DNA from: Favolaschia claudopus
Taxonomy: Eukaryota; Basidiomycota; Agaricomycetes; Agaricales; Mycenaceae
NCBI GenBank assembly: GCA_037176885.1
Contig: JAWWNJ010000027.1
Span: forward strand, 1,550,001 to 1,614,000
Direction: 5' to 3'
DNA length: 64,000 bases
Shown: positions 1 through 9,058 of the stretch, piece after piece
Layout: every line of letters starts with the position of its first letter
Numbering within the stretch: the first letter of the stretch is position 1
Notes under the pieces: model-generated
The model's database searches: none
Seen by the model: the letters and a program-made list of their open reading frames with translations, nothing else
What the model was told of the DNA's origin: nothing
Made by a program: the position numbers and the translations under genes

Positions 1-447
1 CGTCACGCAGACTCCGTTTCGTTTCAACCGTCACGCGAAACGCAGGGCTGGTTTCACTGAAAGGTGCGTGACACAGAAATGACAAAAAAACCAATTTTGC
101 TGCTGAATTTATTTGTGCTGTTCGAATTTTCTTCTGGATTCCAAAGCAATGCTCCTGGCTGAATTTCTGTATTTGACAGTGGGACGGTCGGGACTGACAA
201 AATTCCCTTTGAATCCTAGTTGCAAGTTAATTTTCACCCAGATAAGAAGGTCCTGGCAGTCATCGTAAGCTCGAAATCAATATTTACCTCGAGAACTGTC
301 GTTTCTAGCCACTATTTTGAAGCTGTTTCTTGCAGCCGTTTCAAAGTTTTTGAGGTGTCACGCGTAACTCCCAGGTCGTTTCTGGTTTCACGCCTTGCGT
401 TTCAGGTCACGCTCGAAAGTCCGTTTCACCCATACACAAGGCTACAG
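1..447 (-). mobile_element. TIR element, family F, copy 1 (cut by window edge)
   Basis: The right end reads ...CCCATACACAAGGCTACAG followed by TA (448-449). Read on the minus strand, the first ~120 bp match the element starting at 61547, including GTATGGGTGAAAC and the run of GAAACG/CGTGAC motifs. A third related right end is at 31579. The other end lies outside the window or was not recognised. The element abuts the first exon of the next gene: the A of the TA duplication is also the A of its ATG. Confidence 0.6.
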
Positions 448-448
448 T

Positions 449-930
449 ATGGACATCGACGATGATGGTAACTTGGCAGTTCGCGCTTTTTCATGTATTC
501 AGTGAACCTGAACTTATATCTCATATAGACATCGTTCCTCCTCTTGCCCACCCGCAGAAATAGCTCATGATCCCGTTCCTCATCCTTGCCCCGGCGTTGT
601 CGTGAATTGGAACGTTCCGACTGGTCCGATGGGCTGGACTTTGCCGTGGCACCGTGTGATGCAGAGTGGTGCGAACCAAAATCAGACGGAATTTTTCCGA
701 GTCGAAGTAGATTCGTCGGAGGTGACTCGAGCTTTCTCCAAGAGGTGCACTGGATCGACAGCAGATGAAGTATGCGCTGAGTGTAAGATTATTCTACGGC
801 GTATAGGCGAACTGGCGGCAATTGCTACCGAACCGAAGCCTCATACAAACTACCGATTTCTCAATTACGCGCAAGTCACTGATGTTGCCGTCAGCAAGGA
901 ATCTGAGTTGCGGAAGCTACGGCTCAAGTA
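449..930 (+). pseudogene. Shattered basidiomycete gene, piece 1 (N-terminal part)
   Basis: A first exon ATG GAC ATC GAC GAT GAT G (449-467) is followed by a 61-bp GT-AG intron (468-528). The next exon encodes a CPGVVVNWNVPTGP motif, a CAECKIILRRIGELA stretch and RFLNYAQVTDVAVSKESELR. These resemble, from memory, a multi-copy Agaricomycete hypothetical family whose later parts read like pieces 2 and 3 (3601-3875, 11399-11602). The beginning of the second exon needs a frame change before CPGVVV, so it is probably already decayed. It ends at a TA (929-930) where a 2.7-kb composite insertion begins. The molecular function is not known to me. The assignment of all three pieces to one gene rests on order, strand, motif content and the frame restoration described for piece 3. 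Confidence 0.55.
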
Positions 931-1035
931 CAGCCGTTTCGGAAAAAGAATACGGGTTCCGTCATTTCTTCCTTCTTGATTTTTTGTCTACACTTGTTGA
1001 CGATCCTGTCAAAAACTCCACAAATTGTTGCCTTA

Positions 1036-1413
1036 CAGCCGTTTTGGAAACAATATACGGGTTTTGATCGAGTGGTGCTCATTCGTTTGTGCTTACCTTT
1101 GTTTTGCTTCCCGTCGCCAGCTCCACTTCGGCCGAATCTGAGTTTGCTTCCGCCACCTAGAGAACACCAGGAAAAAAACAGGGGGTTAACAGAACTGAGG
1201 ATCAAGACTCAGCTGCTACTTGCCCAGAGTTCGACAGGGCCGTGACTTGCGAGCAAGGGCCAAAACAAGAGACCAGCGGCACTTGATGTGGTACGGCAAC
1301 ACCCCACAAAGTGGTGCTCCCGGCTTTGCCGATGACAGAATCGTCAACAAACGTAAGCACAAATGAACGAGCACCACTCAATCAAAACCCGTATATTGTT
1401 TCCAAAACGGCTG
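1036..1413. mobile_element. MITE family A, copy 1
   Basis: 378 bp with ~61-bp inverted ends starting CAGCCGTTTTGGAAACAATA, flanked by TA (1034-1035, 1414-1415). A second complete copy is at 12294-12660. It has no coding capacity. CAG...CTG ends with a TA duplication fit a pogo/Fot1-like non-autonomous element. Confidence 0.9.
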
Positions 1414-1421
1414 TAAAAGGC

Positions 1422-2948
1422 GGCTTATGAATTATGTCTGTGGAGAGCCGGCGGAATTCAAGTTTTCAAGTTGCAAAAGAGAGAGAGAAAAGGAGAGAAA
1501 AGAGAGAGACTCACCATGTATCCGAGACTCTGTTCCCCAAAAATCAGCTCTCTAGAGCTTCTGTAGCTCCCACAAAAGCGCCGGAAAATCTTGATTACTA
1601 TGTCTCGATAAGGCAAATCAAATGTATTCAAGATATGGTAACAGGTATGTCCTTTCGGAGCAACTGCCTCCCTGGGACATACTCCAGCCAATCAAATTCA
1701 AGATCTCTCCGGAAGTTTCCTCGGCCGTTCTCACAGTGAGTCCGAAAAAGCCGATGAACCATTCTCGACGCTGAATTCACAATGAATTGCCTTCAGATGC
1801 TCTCACAACCACACTCGGAGGCCTTGTTCGTGCTATAGACAGTACACAAATTAATTAAGCAAAACTTTCTTGAGTACTTAGGCTGAACACTCAAAACAAC
1901 AGGCAAATTTAAAAGTTCAGACTTCAGTTAAACTCTGGTTGAACCCCAGAAGTAGCAAGTATCTCTCCACGCAAGCGCGGTGTTCAAGCAAGTGCATTAT
2001 TAGGCCTAAATGAGACTGCCCATGTAGCTAAATCGAGGTGGATAGCCAAGAAATACACAAGAATTTGATCTGTTTTTAGTTTTCTCCAACAGCACATGTT
2101 CTGTGAATCTCTCGCGCACGAGCCCCTTGCGCGTCTGTCTCAGACTCTCATATGCTTCCAGTGTGCTGCACATGCTGTCCCTAATGAGACTGAGTAGAAT
2201 CTTCACATGTTGCTATGTATATCTTTTGACAACCACACTCTATGGACCTGAACTCGAAGCTCGACTTGATCTGGACAGAATTTGATTCACAATTCAACAC
2301 GTTCGGCTTTTGCCAGTCCGATTCATGCCTTACGAGCTCGCCGTTCAACCTAAATTTACGTTCATAGATAAATCCAAAGTTTTTTGAACTGCATATGAGC
2401 TCTATTGATCCCAAAATCTGCACAACTGTTTGGCCTCATGCATAAGTGCGGCAAACGTGATCAGAGCATCTAAAGATCCGGTCAGGGAACACCGTCTGGA
2501 GGTAGGGAAAAACACGCACCAATATTCGGACTCGCGCCGTCTTCAATCGATGTCGATTCTCCACTGGATATCCAAACGGAGTTCTAAACCAGCAGTACTG
2601 CTTTCCAGAGAGTTAAGCACAACAAGGTCTTGCTCCCCGGCATTCGGAGCACGAAGCAACGACGGTGCGCTGTTGTTGTACGGCCGAAAGCATGTACCGG
2701 ATTGCCGGGCGGGGGAAGGCAACCAGGTGAAAACCAGCAAGGCTTCTTGGGGGTCGTCTTCTTCCAGGTTTCTTTCTAGCTCCTCCGTTCATGTGCATAC
2801 TTGCAAGGACTGGTTGTGTACAGCGCGACGCGACAGGTAAGAGACAAGGAAGTTGATTGACATCACAGCTCATGTGACCCGGAACTCGTCGGATCACACA
2901 AGTATGCCTTTTTCGGACATAATCCTCCACGGACATGATTAATGAGCC
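1422..2948. mobile_element. hAT-like non-autonomous element with 8-bp TSD
   Basis: Ends GGCTTATGAATTATGTCTGT (1422) and, read inward on the other strand, GGCTCATTAATCATGTCCGT (from 2948) form an imperfect ~24-bp inverted repeat. The 8-bp sequence TAAAAGGC flanks it on both sides (1414-1421 and 2949-2956), and the flanks are the two halves of the family B element. The interior shows only short unrecognised open frames. An 8-bp duplication suggests the hAT superfamily; the family is not otherwise recognised. Confidence 0.75.
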
Positions 2949-3619
2949 TAAAAGGCAGATGCCGTGAGTCCATCAATGAACACAATTTGGGTCAAACCAC
3001 TCTTGCTGCTAGAGTCCAAATGAGCATTCAATGTGATTCAATCACTGCACTGATGTTCTATGGCACTCACAGAACTCTTCCGGACAAGTACCGAGGCTGG
3101 GCGGGCAAGAAATCAGATCCATCAAGCGGGTCCAAGACCAAGTAAGTGTCAACAAAGAATTGAGGAGCAAGAAATGCCGAAACCCGTATTTTTTTTTCCG
3201 AAACGGCTGTAAACTTCTTTCTTTCTCAACAGACAAGGAAGTCGATTGACATCACAGCTCATGTGACCCGGAACTCGTCGGATCACACAAGTATGCCTTT
3301 TTCGGACATAATCCTCCACGGACATGATTAATGAGCCTAAAAGGCAGATGCCGTGAGTCCATCAATGAACACAATTTGGGTCAAACCACTCTTGCTGCTA
3401 GAGTCCAAATGAGCATTCAATGTGATTCAATCACTGCACTGATGTTCTATGGCACTCACAGAACTCTTCCGGACAAGTACCGAGGCTGGGCGGGCAAGAA
3501 ATCAGATCCATCAAGCGGGTCCAAGACCAAGTAAGTGTCAACAAAGAATTGAGGAGCAAGAAATGCCGAAACCCGTATTTTTTTTTCCGAAACGGCTGTA
3601 AACTTCTTTCTTTCTCAAC
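2842..3619 (+). repeat. 389-bp near-perfect tandem duplication
   Basis: Positions 2842-3230 and 3231-3619 are two direct copies, with one difference seen by eye (t/c near 2854 and 3243). Each unit contains the last ~107 bp of the hAT-like element, the right half of the family B element with its TA, and the pyrimidine tract ending CAG. It therefore arose after both insertions. Confidence 0.92.
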
Positions 3620-3875
3620 AGAGAATACCAATTGACTCTCATAATAGAGTAGTGTGCCAATCTGGCGAGAAAACTCAGTGATTATCGACGCCTGGCGTTT
3701 GCGGTGGCTGAGTCCAATTTTCCCCGATTAACGCAGCTTCTGTCTGTTGGCCTGCGAAATGGGGCAACCCCCCGACGGCTCGTCAATCTTCTTGGCGACG
3801 CTATGGACAGCACTATCACGTATAACCCACGACCATCAACCGACTCCCCCATTGACGTTGGCGTCATGACTTATA
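3601..3875 (+). pseudogene. Shattered basidiomycete gene, piece 2
   Basis: After the acceptor-like tract the frame carries LARKLSDYRRLAFAVAESN and then FPRLTQLLSVGLRNGATPRR, which resemble the middle of the same family (typical wording in relatives: PRLxxLIxVALRxGAS). A TAG lies upstream of CANLARKL in this frame, so the piece is not clean. The frame stops being gene-like at TA 3874-3875 within ...GVMTY, where family J and the Tnp2-bearing element are inserted. It continues at 11399. Confidence 0.6.
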
Positions 3876-4089
3876 CAGTGCCGGACGCTCGACAAATTTG
3901 ATCTTCCATTTAAGGAAGGTGTGACACATGCCCACGCGGCTAGTTTTTTGTGTAAAGATGATGTTATGGACCTAAAGCTTTAAAGATTGGTTTTGCACGA
4001 GCCGATTTCCCGAAAACTCAAAATCAAAAAAATTTGACCCCAAAAATTTGGCTGAAGACCTATATTTGATGGGAAAATTACGAAACATA

Positions 4090-4476
4090 CAGTTGCGGCA
4101 AGATCAAATTACTTACCAAATAAGGAAATTCTCATCAGAACTGCCCGACCGCACAGAAAAACCATCCATACGTAGGCTGGAATGGCACAAAAGGCCTGGA
4201 CTCCTTTGATTGAATACATCTAGGCACAAAAAATAACCAAATTCATCATACTTCCAACTGATTTTGGCCGCACTTTGATACACAAACTTGGCGGCTATCC
4301 AGCCAACATCAATGCAAAGACACAATTTTTTCTACACCAGGCGTACAACGTACAAGATGGAGCCTCTAAGTATTTCTGTCCGCTTACCGCATGAAACAAC
4401 CATTCATCTGGGTGCAAAAGGAGGGGATTGATGAGAATTTCCATATTTGGTAAGTAATTTGATTTTGCCGCAACTG
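4090..4476 (+). mobile_element. MITE family C, copy 1
   Basis: 387 bp with ~45-bp inverted ends beginning CAGTTGCGGCAAGATCAAAT, flanked by TA (4088-4089, 4477-4478). It appears identical by eye, in opposite orientation, to 24370-24756. The paralogous sequence at 21319-21337 shows the site without this element (tatgtttcg). Confidence 0.93.
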
Positions 4477-4730
4477 TAGCGCAATCGACTCCTTAAATCG
4501 AGCTGGTTCCGTTGCTGATGAAATAAAAACAATTCCACGAGCCATTTTGACACAAATTCCCTGGGAAACATCGCCGTATTTGGACACCTTACATCATGTT
4601 GATTAATTGTTTCACGGAACATCCTTGCCGACCACCGTGCCGTCCCGCTGCCGTAGGTTGGCGCTGAAAATTTGCACGGATGTCTAGGGATCTCCGCCCT
4701 GATTGTAGTCCAGGCCCCGGCACTTCCGCT

Positions 4731-5625
4731 TGGTGCGCTCGGCCTAAACACCACCAAATAGGTCCCATCATTGATGGGATCATTGATGTCTCAAATCGAC
4801 GGAAGGAAAAATTTAAATTTGAATTGTATTTTTTGCTGCACAATTGGGGCCAACAGAGTTAAAACATACCAGGAAACCTCAATTGGTGTAGCAGCGAGGT
4901 CACAGAGGTCTCTGAGAGCATATAAAATGAGGGAGTAGATCAGTGGTGACCTAAATTAGGCATGTCCCGTAAGCTCACATGACTGATTGATTGATTGCAT
5001 CACTGATGTCTCAAATTGGCCCCGCGGAAAAAGTATTTATTGTGAGTTTTGAGCGGATGATTGAGGGATTGTACTACTATCTAATCGGAGTGTTTTGGCC
5101 AGAGGATCAGTCGTGGGAAGGTTTTGATCAGGTGGAATAAATTTCTAGTGTTGCCGGAAGCTGGAGCTAGCTCCGAGCTGAGTTCAACTCCAACTCGACC
5201 CCTTCCCAAAAGCGGCACCTCGAGGTGATGCCAGCTCGCCTCGACTCCACCCTCGTCACCCAAAGCGGACGACGTGACATTTCTGGTGGTGTAACTGAGT
5301 GACATCACACTCCCTCCCCAGTTTCTGTATTGGCCGTTTCTTGGCCGTTTTCGACGAATAAAAAGCAGTCTGAGCTTGAAGAGAGCTCAGGAAAACCTTC
5401 CACATAACATTTTGGTCCATTCTCCCCTAAAATCTCCCCCTTCGGGTGGAAAGATGAACCCTGGGACACTAGATTCCCATATCCGGTATCAGCTCTGAGC
5501 CAGCTCCGGTCAACTCGAGCTGACAGCGAGCTGATGGGCAATCAACTCGAGTTCAGCTCCAACTCAGCTCCCGGCAACACTATAAATTTCGTTCTTGTTT
5601 GGTGGTGTTTAGGCCGAGCGCACCA
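4731..5625. mobile_element. MITE family D, copy 1
   Basis: Ends TGGTGCGCTCGGCCTAAACA and its inverse. TA follows the right end (5626-5627). On the left only the T of the TA duplication remains, as if one A was lost. It matches the clean 462-bp copy at 49587-50048 except for the 437-bp hAT-type insert. Confidence 0.85.
5146..5582. mobile_element. hAT-type MITE with 8-bp TSD
   Basis: 437 bp with ends TAGTGTTGCCGG...CCGGCAACACTA, flanked by TAAATTTC on both sides (5138-5145, 5583-5590). The family D copy at 49587-50048 has a single TAAATTTC at 50006-50013, which is the unoccupied site. The interior is rich in GAGCTGAGTT/AACTCGAGCT subrepeats. Confidence 0.93.
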
Positions 5626-5884
5626 TACATCGGTCAAAGATCAGAAAATTTGGCCAGAGCTCGAAAGAGGCACACACAGTTTCGATTTTTGACCCCAAAA
5701 ATTTGGCCACAGCCAAAATGTCGTGGGAAAAATTTCGGAGGTGGATTTTTGAGCTTTTCCGGGGTGGGCGAATCCGAATCTGAAGTTAGATTTGTCCCCA
5801 AAATTCCCGTTCGCCGGCAATCAACATTGTCGACTTTGTGTGTCCGGCACTGTATCCCAGTGAAAACCCGGGCCACAAAATCTA

Positions 5885-6159
5885 CAGCTGTTTTACGGTT
5901 TTTGTCCGGTTTTTGATGGAGTGGGGCATTTCGTTTCTTGTTTACACCTGTATGCCTCCGAGTCGCCGTATGGCTCCACTCTGGCCTCAAATTGGGCTAT
6001 TTGCGGCATTTTGCTCCACCAGTGAATGCAGGGGGGCTGCGGTGGAGCGGTCAAGCTGTCGCCGGCTGCTCGGCGAGGGCACGCACCAGCAATCACAGGT
6101 AAACAACTCCTGAAGAGCCCCACTCCATCAGAAACCGGACAAAAACCGTAAAACAGCTG
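5885..6159. mobile_element. MITE family K
   Basis: 275 bp with 43-bp inverted ends starting CAGCTGTTTTACGGTTTTTG and nearly perfect, flanked by TA (5883-5884, 6160-6161). It has no coding capacity and lies 30 bp inside the left end of the Tnp2-bearing element. Confidence 0.92.
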
Positions 6160-6289
6160 TATCTTTCCCTGCTTTCCCTTCGTAAATGAAATGTTTTGCG
6201 GACTCTGGCAAATTCGACCCATTTTCTTGTGCGATCGACTAAGTCATCTCCGACTTTACTCCGTTCTTCTCTGTCACCTCCATCATAGA

Positions 6290-8710
6290 AGACACCCAGC
6301 CTGAGCGCAAGCGCAAACGTACCCGCTCACGAAAACTGTGCACCTGTCCAAAGTTCTGTGGTTTACCTGGTGTCTGGAAGGCCCACAACACATACAGTCG
6401 TCACTGTCATAACCCATACCTGTGATACCCCATAACCCATAATTTTGGGGTCCAGAATTTCTTCAGGTTCACAGTGTAAAAGTGCCTAGATAACGTCACA
6501 AGATTTTCCAAATTAACAGTGTAAAACGGCCCAAATAACGTCACATTTACCTGGGGTAACCCATAAAACACCCATAACCCATACTTTTTCGGCCGCACCG
6601 ACCTGTATGGGTTAAGACAGTGACGACTGTATTATCTACCGAGGTTCCGCCACAGAAGTCTACTAAGCACAAACAAGTCTCTGCCTATCGGGCTCGACGA
6701 TATTCAGGTTCAGATTCGGACTCGGAATCTATCTCAGACTCCAGCTCAGAGTCAGACCACGGAGACGCTGACAATGACATGCTGCCTGATGTGATTATCC
6801 CGGGACCCAAGAAGCCAAAACATCTCGACAGCTTCCTCTATCCTGGTCTCCACCATCTCGCCGCCATCCAGCGTGAAGGTTTAAAAGTTTGGGACGCCGT
6901 GGATGAAGCTATGCTGGGAGAACCACCCTTTTCTTGCGCTAGTGACAGCCGACGGTCCTGGGATGGCAGCTCTCAATGGCTGCGTGGGGCATCATGGGAA
7001 GCGTGGATGCCGTTTGTATTGTGCGTTGAAGGGGCGGCACAAGGTGCGTGACTACTACTCGCAGGTTCTGTGTATCTCACTGCATGCATGCAGGCTGGCG
7101 CATCCCATTATTACCCTGCGTGTTTCAAACCCGACCAATACTTCGTCGCTGGATGCATGCATGAAGATGTCCACCTTGCGGACTTACTAGGAGAATTTGA
7201 CTCGGAAGACGCAGCGAAACGCTACCGGTCCAACCTCTTATTTGTCAGCGAGGCGAAGAACAAGAGCCAATATGAAGCCAGACATCTCGAGACTGGCATT
7301 TCTAAACCCACCATCTTCAGCGGCCTCCCTCCAGAACACATTCTCGGTATTCCTGATTGCTTTGCTCTGGATTTCATGCATGCTCCTGCCTTGAACCTTC
7401 CAGATCTCCTCATCCCGTTATGGCGCGGCACTTTTGATCACGAAAACACCGACCCGCCAAGCGGCTGGGAACGGGCCGTTTTAACCGGTGAAGTCTGCAA
7501 GCGCCACGGACAGGCTGTGGCGGACGTGACACCCTGGATTCCCAGTTCATTTGGTCGCCCTCCCCGGAATCCAGCCGAAAAAATTAACAGTGTCTACAAG
7601 GCCTGGGAATTCATGCTATATCTCTTTGGTCTAGCACCCGCTCTGCTCTTTGGCATCCTCCCCGAGAAATATTACATGAACTTTTGCAAGGCTGCGCGGA
7701 GTATTCGCCTCGAACTGCAGGAGGAGATCTCTCCGGAGGAACTTTTAGAATCGCATCGTTTGTATTCGGAATTTTCGGATGAGTTCGAGGATATCTACGT
7801 CCAACGGCGCGCCGATCGTATCCACTTTGTCCGCCCTGTCATTCATACGATTTCTCACTTCGCTGACAACACAGTTCGCAAAGGCCCCGGGAATCTCCAC
7901 TCTCAATGGGCGCTCGAACGCACTATCGGCAACCTGGGAGAGGAGCTAAAACAGCATCGCGATCCATACGCGAATCTTGCGCAGCGGGCTATCCGCCGTT
8001 GTAATGTCAATGCCCTACAGTCAATAATTCCAGACTTTGAAAAGGAGGAGAACAACGCACCGCAGGCTTCTGCTGATGCCGGTGGCGGTTACATGCTGCT
8101 ATGTGCTCAGGATTCTTGCGCGCGACGGGTCAGTGAGCCGGAGGAAGAGGCCATTCGCGAGTATCTGCAAGACGAGTTTGGTTCAGATGTCTCGGAGGCA
8201 TGGAGCCCGTTCGTGGTGCGATGGGCGCGCGCTAAACTCCCTGATGGGCAGATTGTCAGGTCATTGTGGAAGGAAGACAACATGTCGGTGCTACGTGCTG
8301 CTCGGCACATCAAGGTGGGTGCTTCAATATATCCTCGTCCACTGCTGTTGATTGTTGTACAGATTGATGGTGAAGACAATCCGCGATTCGCTGAAATCCT
8401 CTTCTTCATGATTTTACACGTTGAGGGAGAAGAACGATATGTTGGTTTAGCAACCTTCATCGGCCCACCAGAAGAGCACCTTCTCAAACTCTCTTCATCA
8501 ATGTATTGGACCTTCCAGCATTTGCGTGACGCGGACATTCGAGTCATCGAATTGACTTCAATTGTTTCTTGCGTAACTATGGCTCCGGATTCCCAATACC
8601 AAACCTATCGCACTGACGGCTCCCACCTGGATCGATGGTTTTTAATGCAAGAGCCTGGCGCAAAACTCGCTTCCTGGACCGGTCGAGACGCTGCAGAGCA
8701 GGATAGGTGA
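6290..8710 (+). pseudogene. Tnp2-type (CACTA/EnSpm-like) transposase, decayed
   Basis: The N-terminal cysteine motif LCTCPKFCGLPGVWK lies just before a family L MITE (6395-6629) that splits it. It is followed by an acidic/serine linker and PKKPKHLDSFLYPGLHHL. The catalytic-region signatures then follow: LVTADGPGMAALNGCVGHH, a 50-bp intron (7044-7093), SHYYPACFKP, LGIPDCFALDFMHAPALNLP, RPPRNPAEKI, KAWEFMLYLFGL, HFVRPVIHTISHF and QWALERTIGNLGEELKQH. The frame changes once near 6895-6930, between WDAVDEA and the ADGPGM region, so the gene is broken. After about residue 330 of the last large exon comes an unassigned C-terminal extension ending at 8710. These motifs match basidiomycete Tnp2/Transposase_21 proteins. 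A second, better preserved one is at 38748-41460. Confidence 0.85.
6395..6629. mobile_element. MITE family L inside the Tnp2 gene
   Basis: 235 bp with ends CAGTCGTCACTGTCATAACC and its inverse, flanked by TA (6393-6394, 6630-6631). The interior repeats CCCATAAC several times. It separates the N-terminal CxCPxFC motif from the rest of the transposase. Confidence 0.9.
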
Positions 8711-9058
8711 GATAGAGCTTTAATTGTCAGCAATGGGGGGTGCTAATTTCACTCGCTTTCTCAGCTAGCTTTGGATACCATTGCCGCACTCTACCCCCCA
8801 TATTATTGCTTAATAGTCTGCATTGCAAACCGCCTCGTAACAGACTCGGATGTGTACACCATCAGTTGCTCTATCATAGTACATGTAAATCAATGGTTCT
8901 GTCTGGTTAGAATTCATTTTTAGTCTCGAAACATCTCCGCACACTATGGTATTAGCAAGAGAAATCCTCTGGATTCTGTGCCGCCCATCGGAGGAGGAGG
9001 CAAAATTGTATTTGTTTGGTTAATCACGAGATCGTCTCTTGCTTTGTCTACTCCCCCC
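8711..9058. other. Spacer without recognised gene
   Basis: Downstream region of the Tnp2 gene and presumably the promoter of the next gene. No repeat, RNA or open frame stood out. Confidence 0.5.

Larger units (their letters stand above)
931..3598. mobile_element. Composite insertion based on TIR element family B
   Basis: The left end CAGCCGTTTCGGAAAAAGAA (931) and right end ...TTCCGAAACGGCTG (3598) are inverted repeats, flanked by TA at 929-930 and 3599-3600. The undisturbed relative at 21338-21705 is 368 bp. This copy is swollen by a family A element (1036-1413), an 8-bp-TSD element (1422-2948) and a 389-bp tandem duplication. After the right end comes a pyrimidine tract ending CAG, which looks like a splice acceptor, so the insertion probably sits in an intron of the shattered gene. 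Confidence 0.75.
3876..5852. mobile_element. TIR element family J, copy 1, with three elements nested in it
   Basis: Left end CAGTGCCGGACGCTCGACAA and right end TTGTCGACTTTG...CGGCACTG are inverted, flanked by TA (3874-3875, 5853-5854). Removing the nested elements leaves roughly 700 bp. A second copy in reverse orientation is at about 20790-21908. Nested inside are family C (4090-4476), family D (4731-5625) and, within D, a hAT-type MITE (5146-5582). No transposase frame was recognised. Confidence 0.8.

Noticed and set aside
2942..3534. Two identical 67-codon frames
   Set aside because: A by-product of the 389-bp tandem duplication of non-coding element sequence.
2837..3621. GTAAGA ... TTTCTCAACAG, an intron-like or introner-like unit
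   Set aside because: The donor lies inside the hAT-like element, the length is far above the ~50 bp seen elsewhere, and the CAG belongs to the flank of the family B insertion. Kept only as a remark on the shattered gene's intron.
3815..3828. ATCACGTATAACCC shared with 48832-48845
   Set aside because: A 14-base identity without further similarity on either side; within chance or trace homology for 64 kb.
4113..4325. Identical 70-codon frames here and at 24521-24733
   Set aside because: They lie wholly within the two identical family C MITEs; no motif and no codon-level sign of selection, so not counted as genes.
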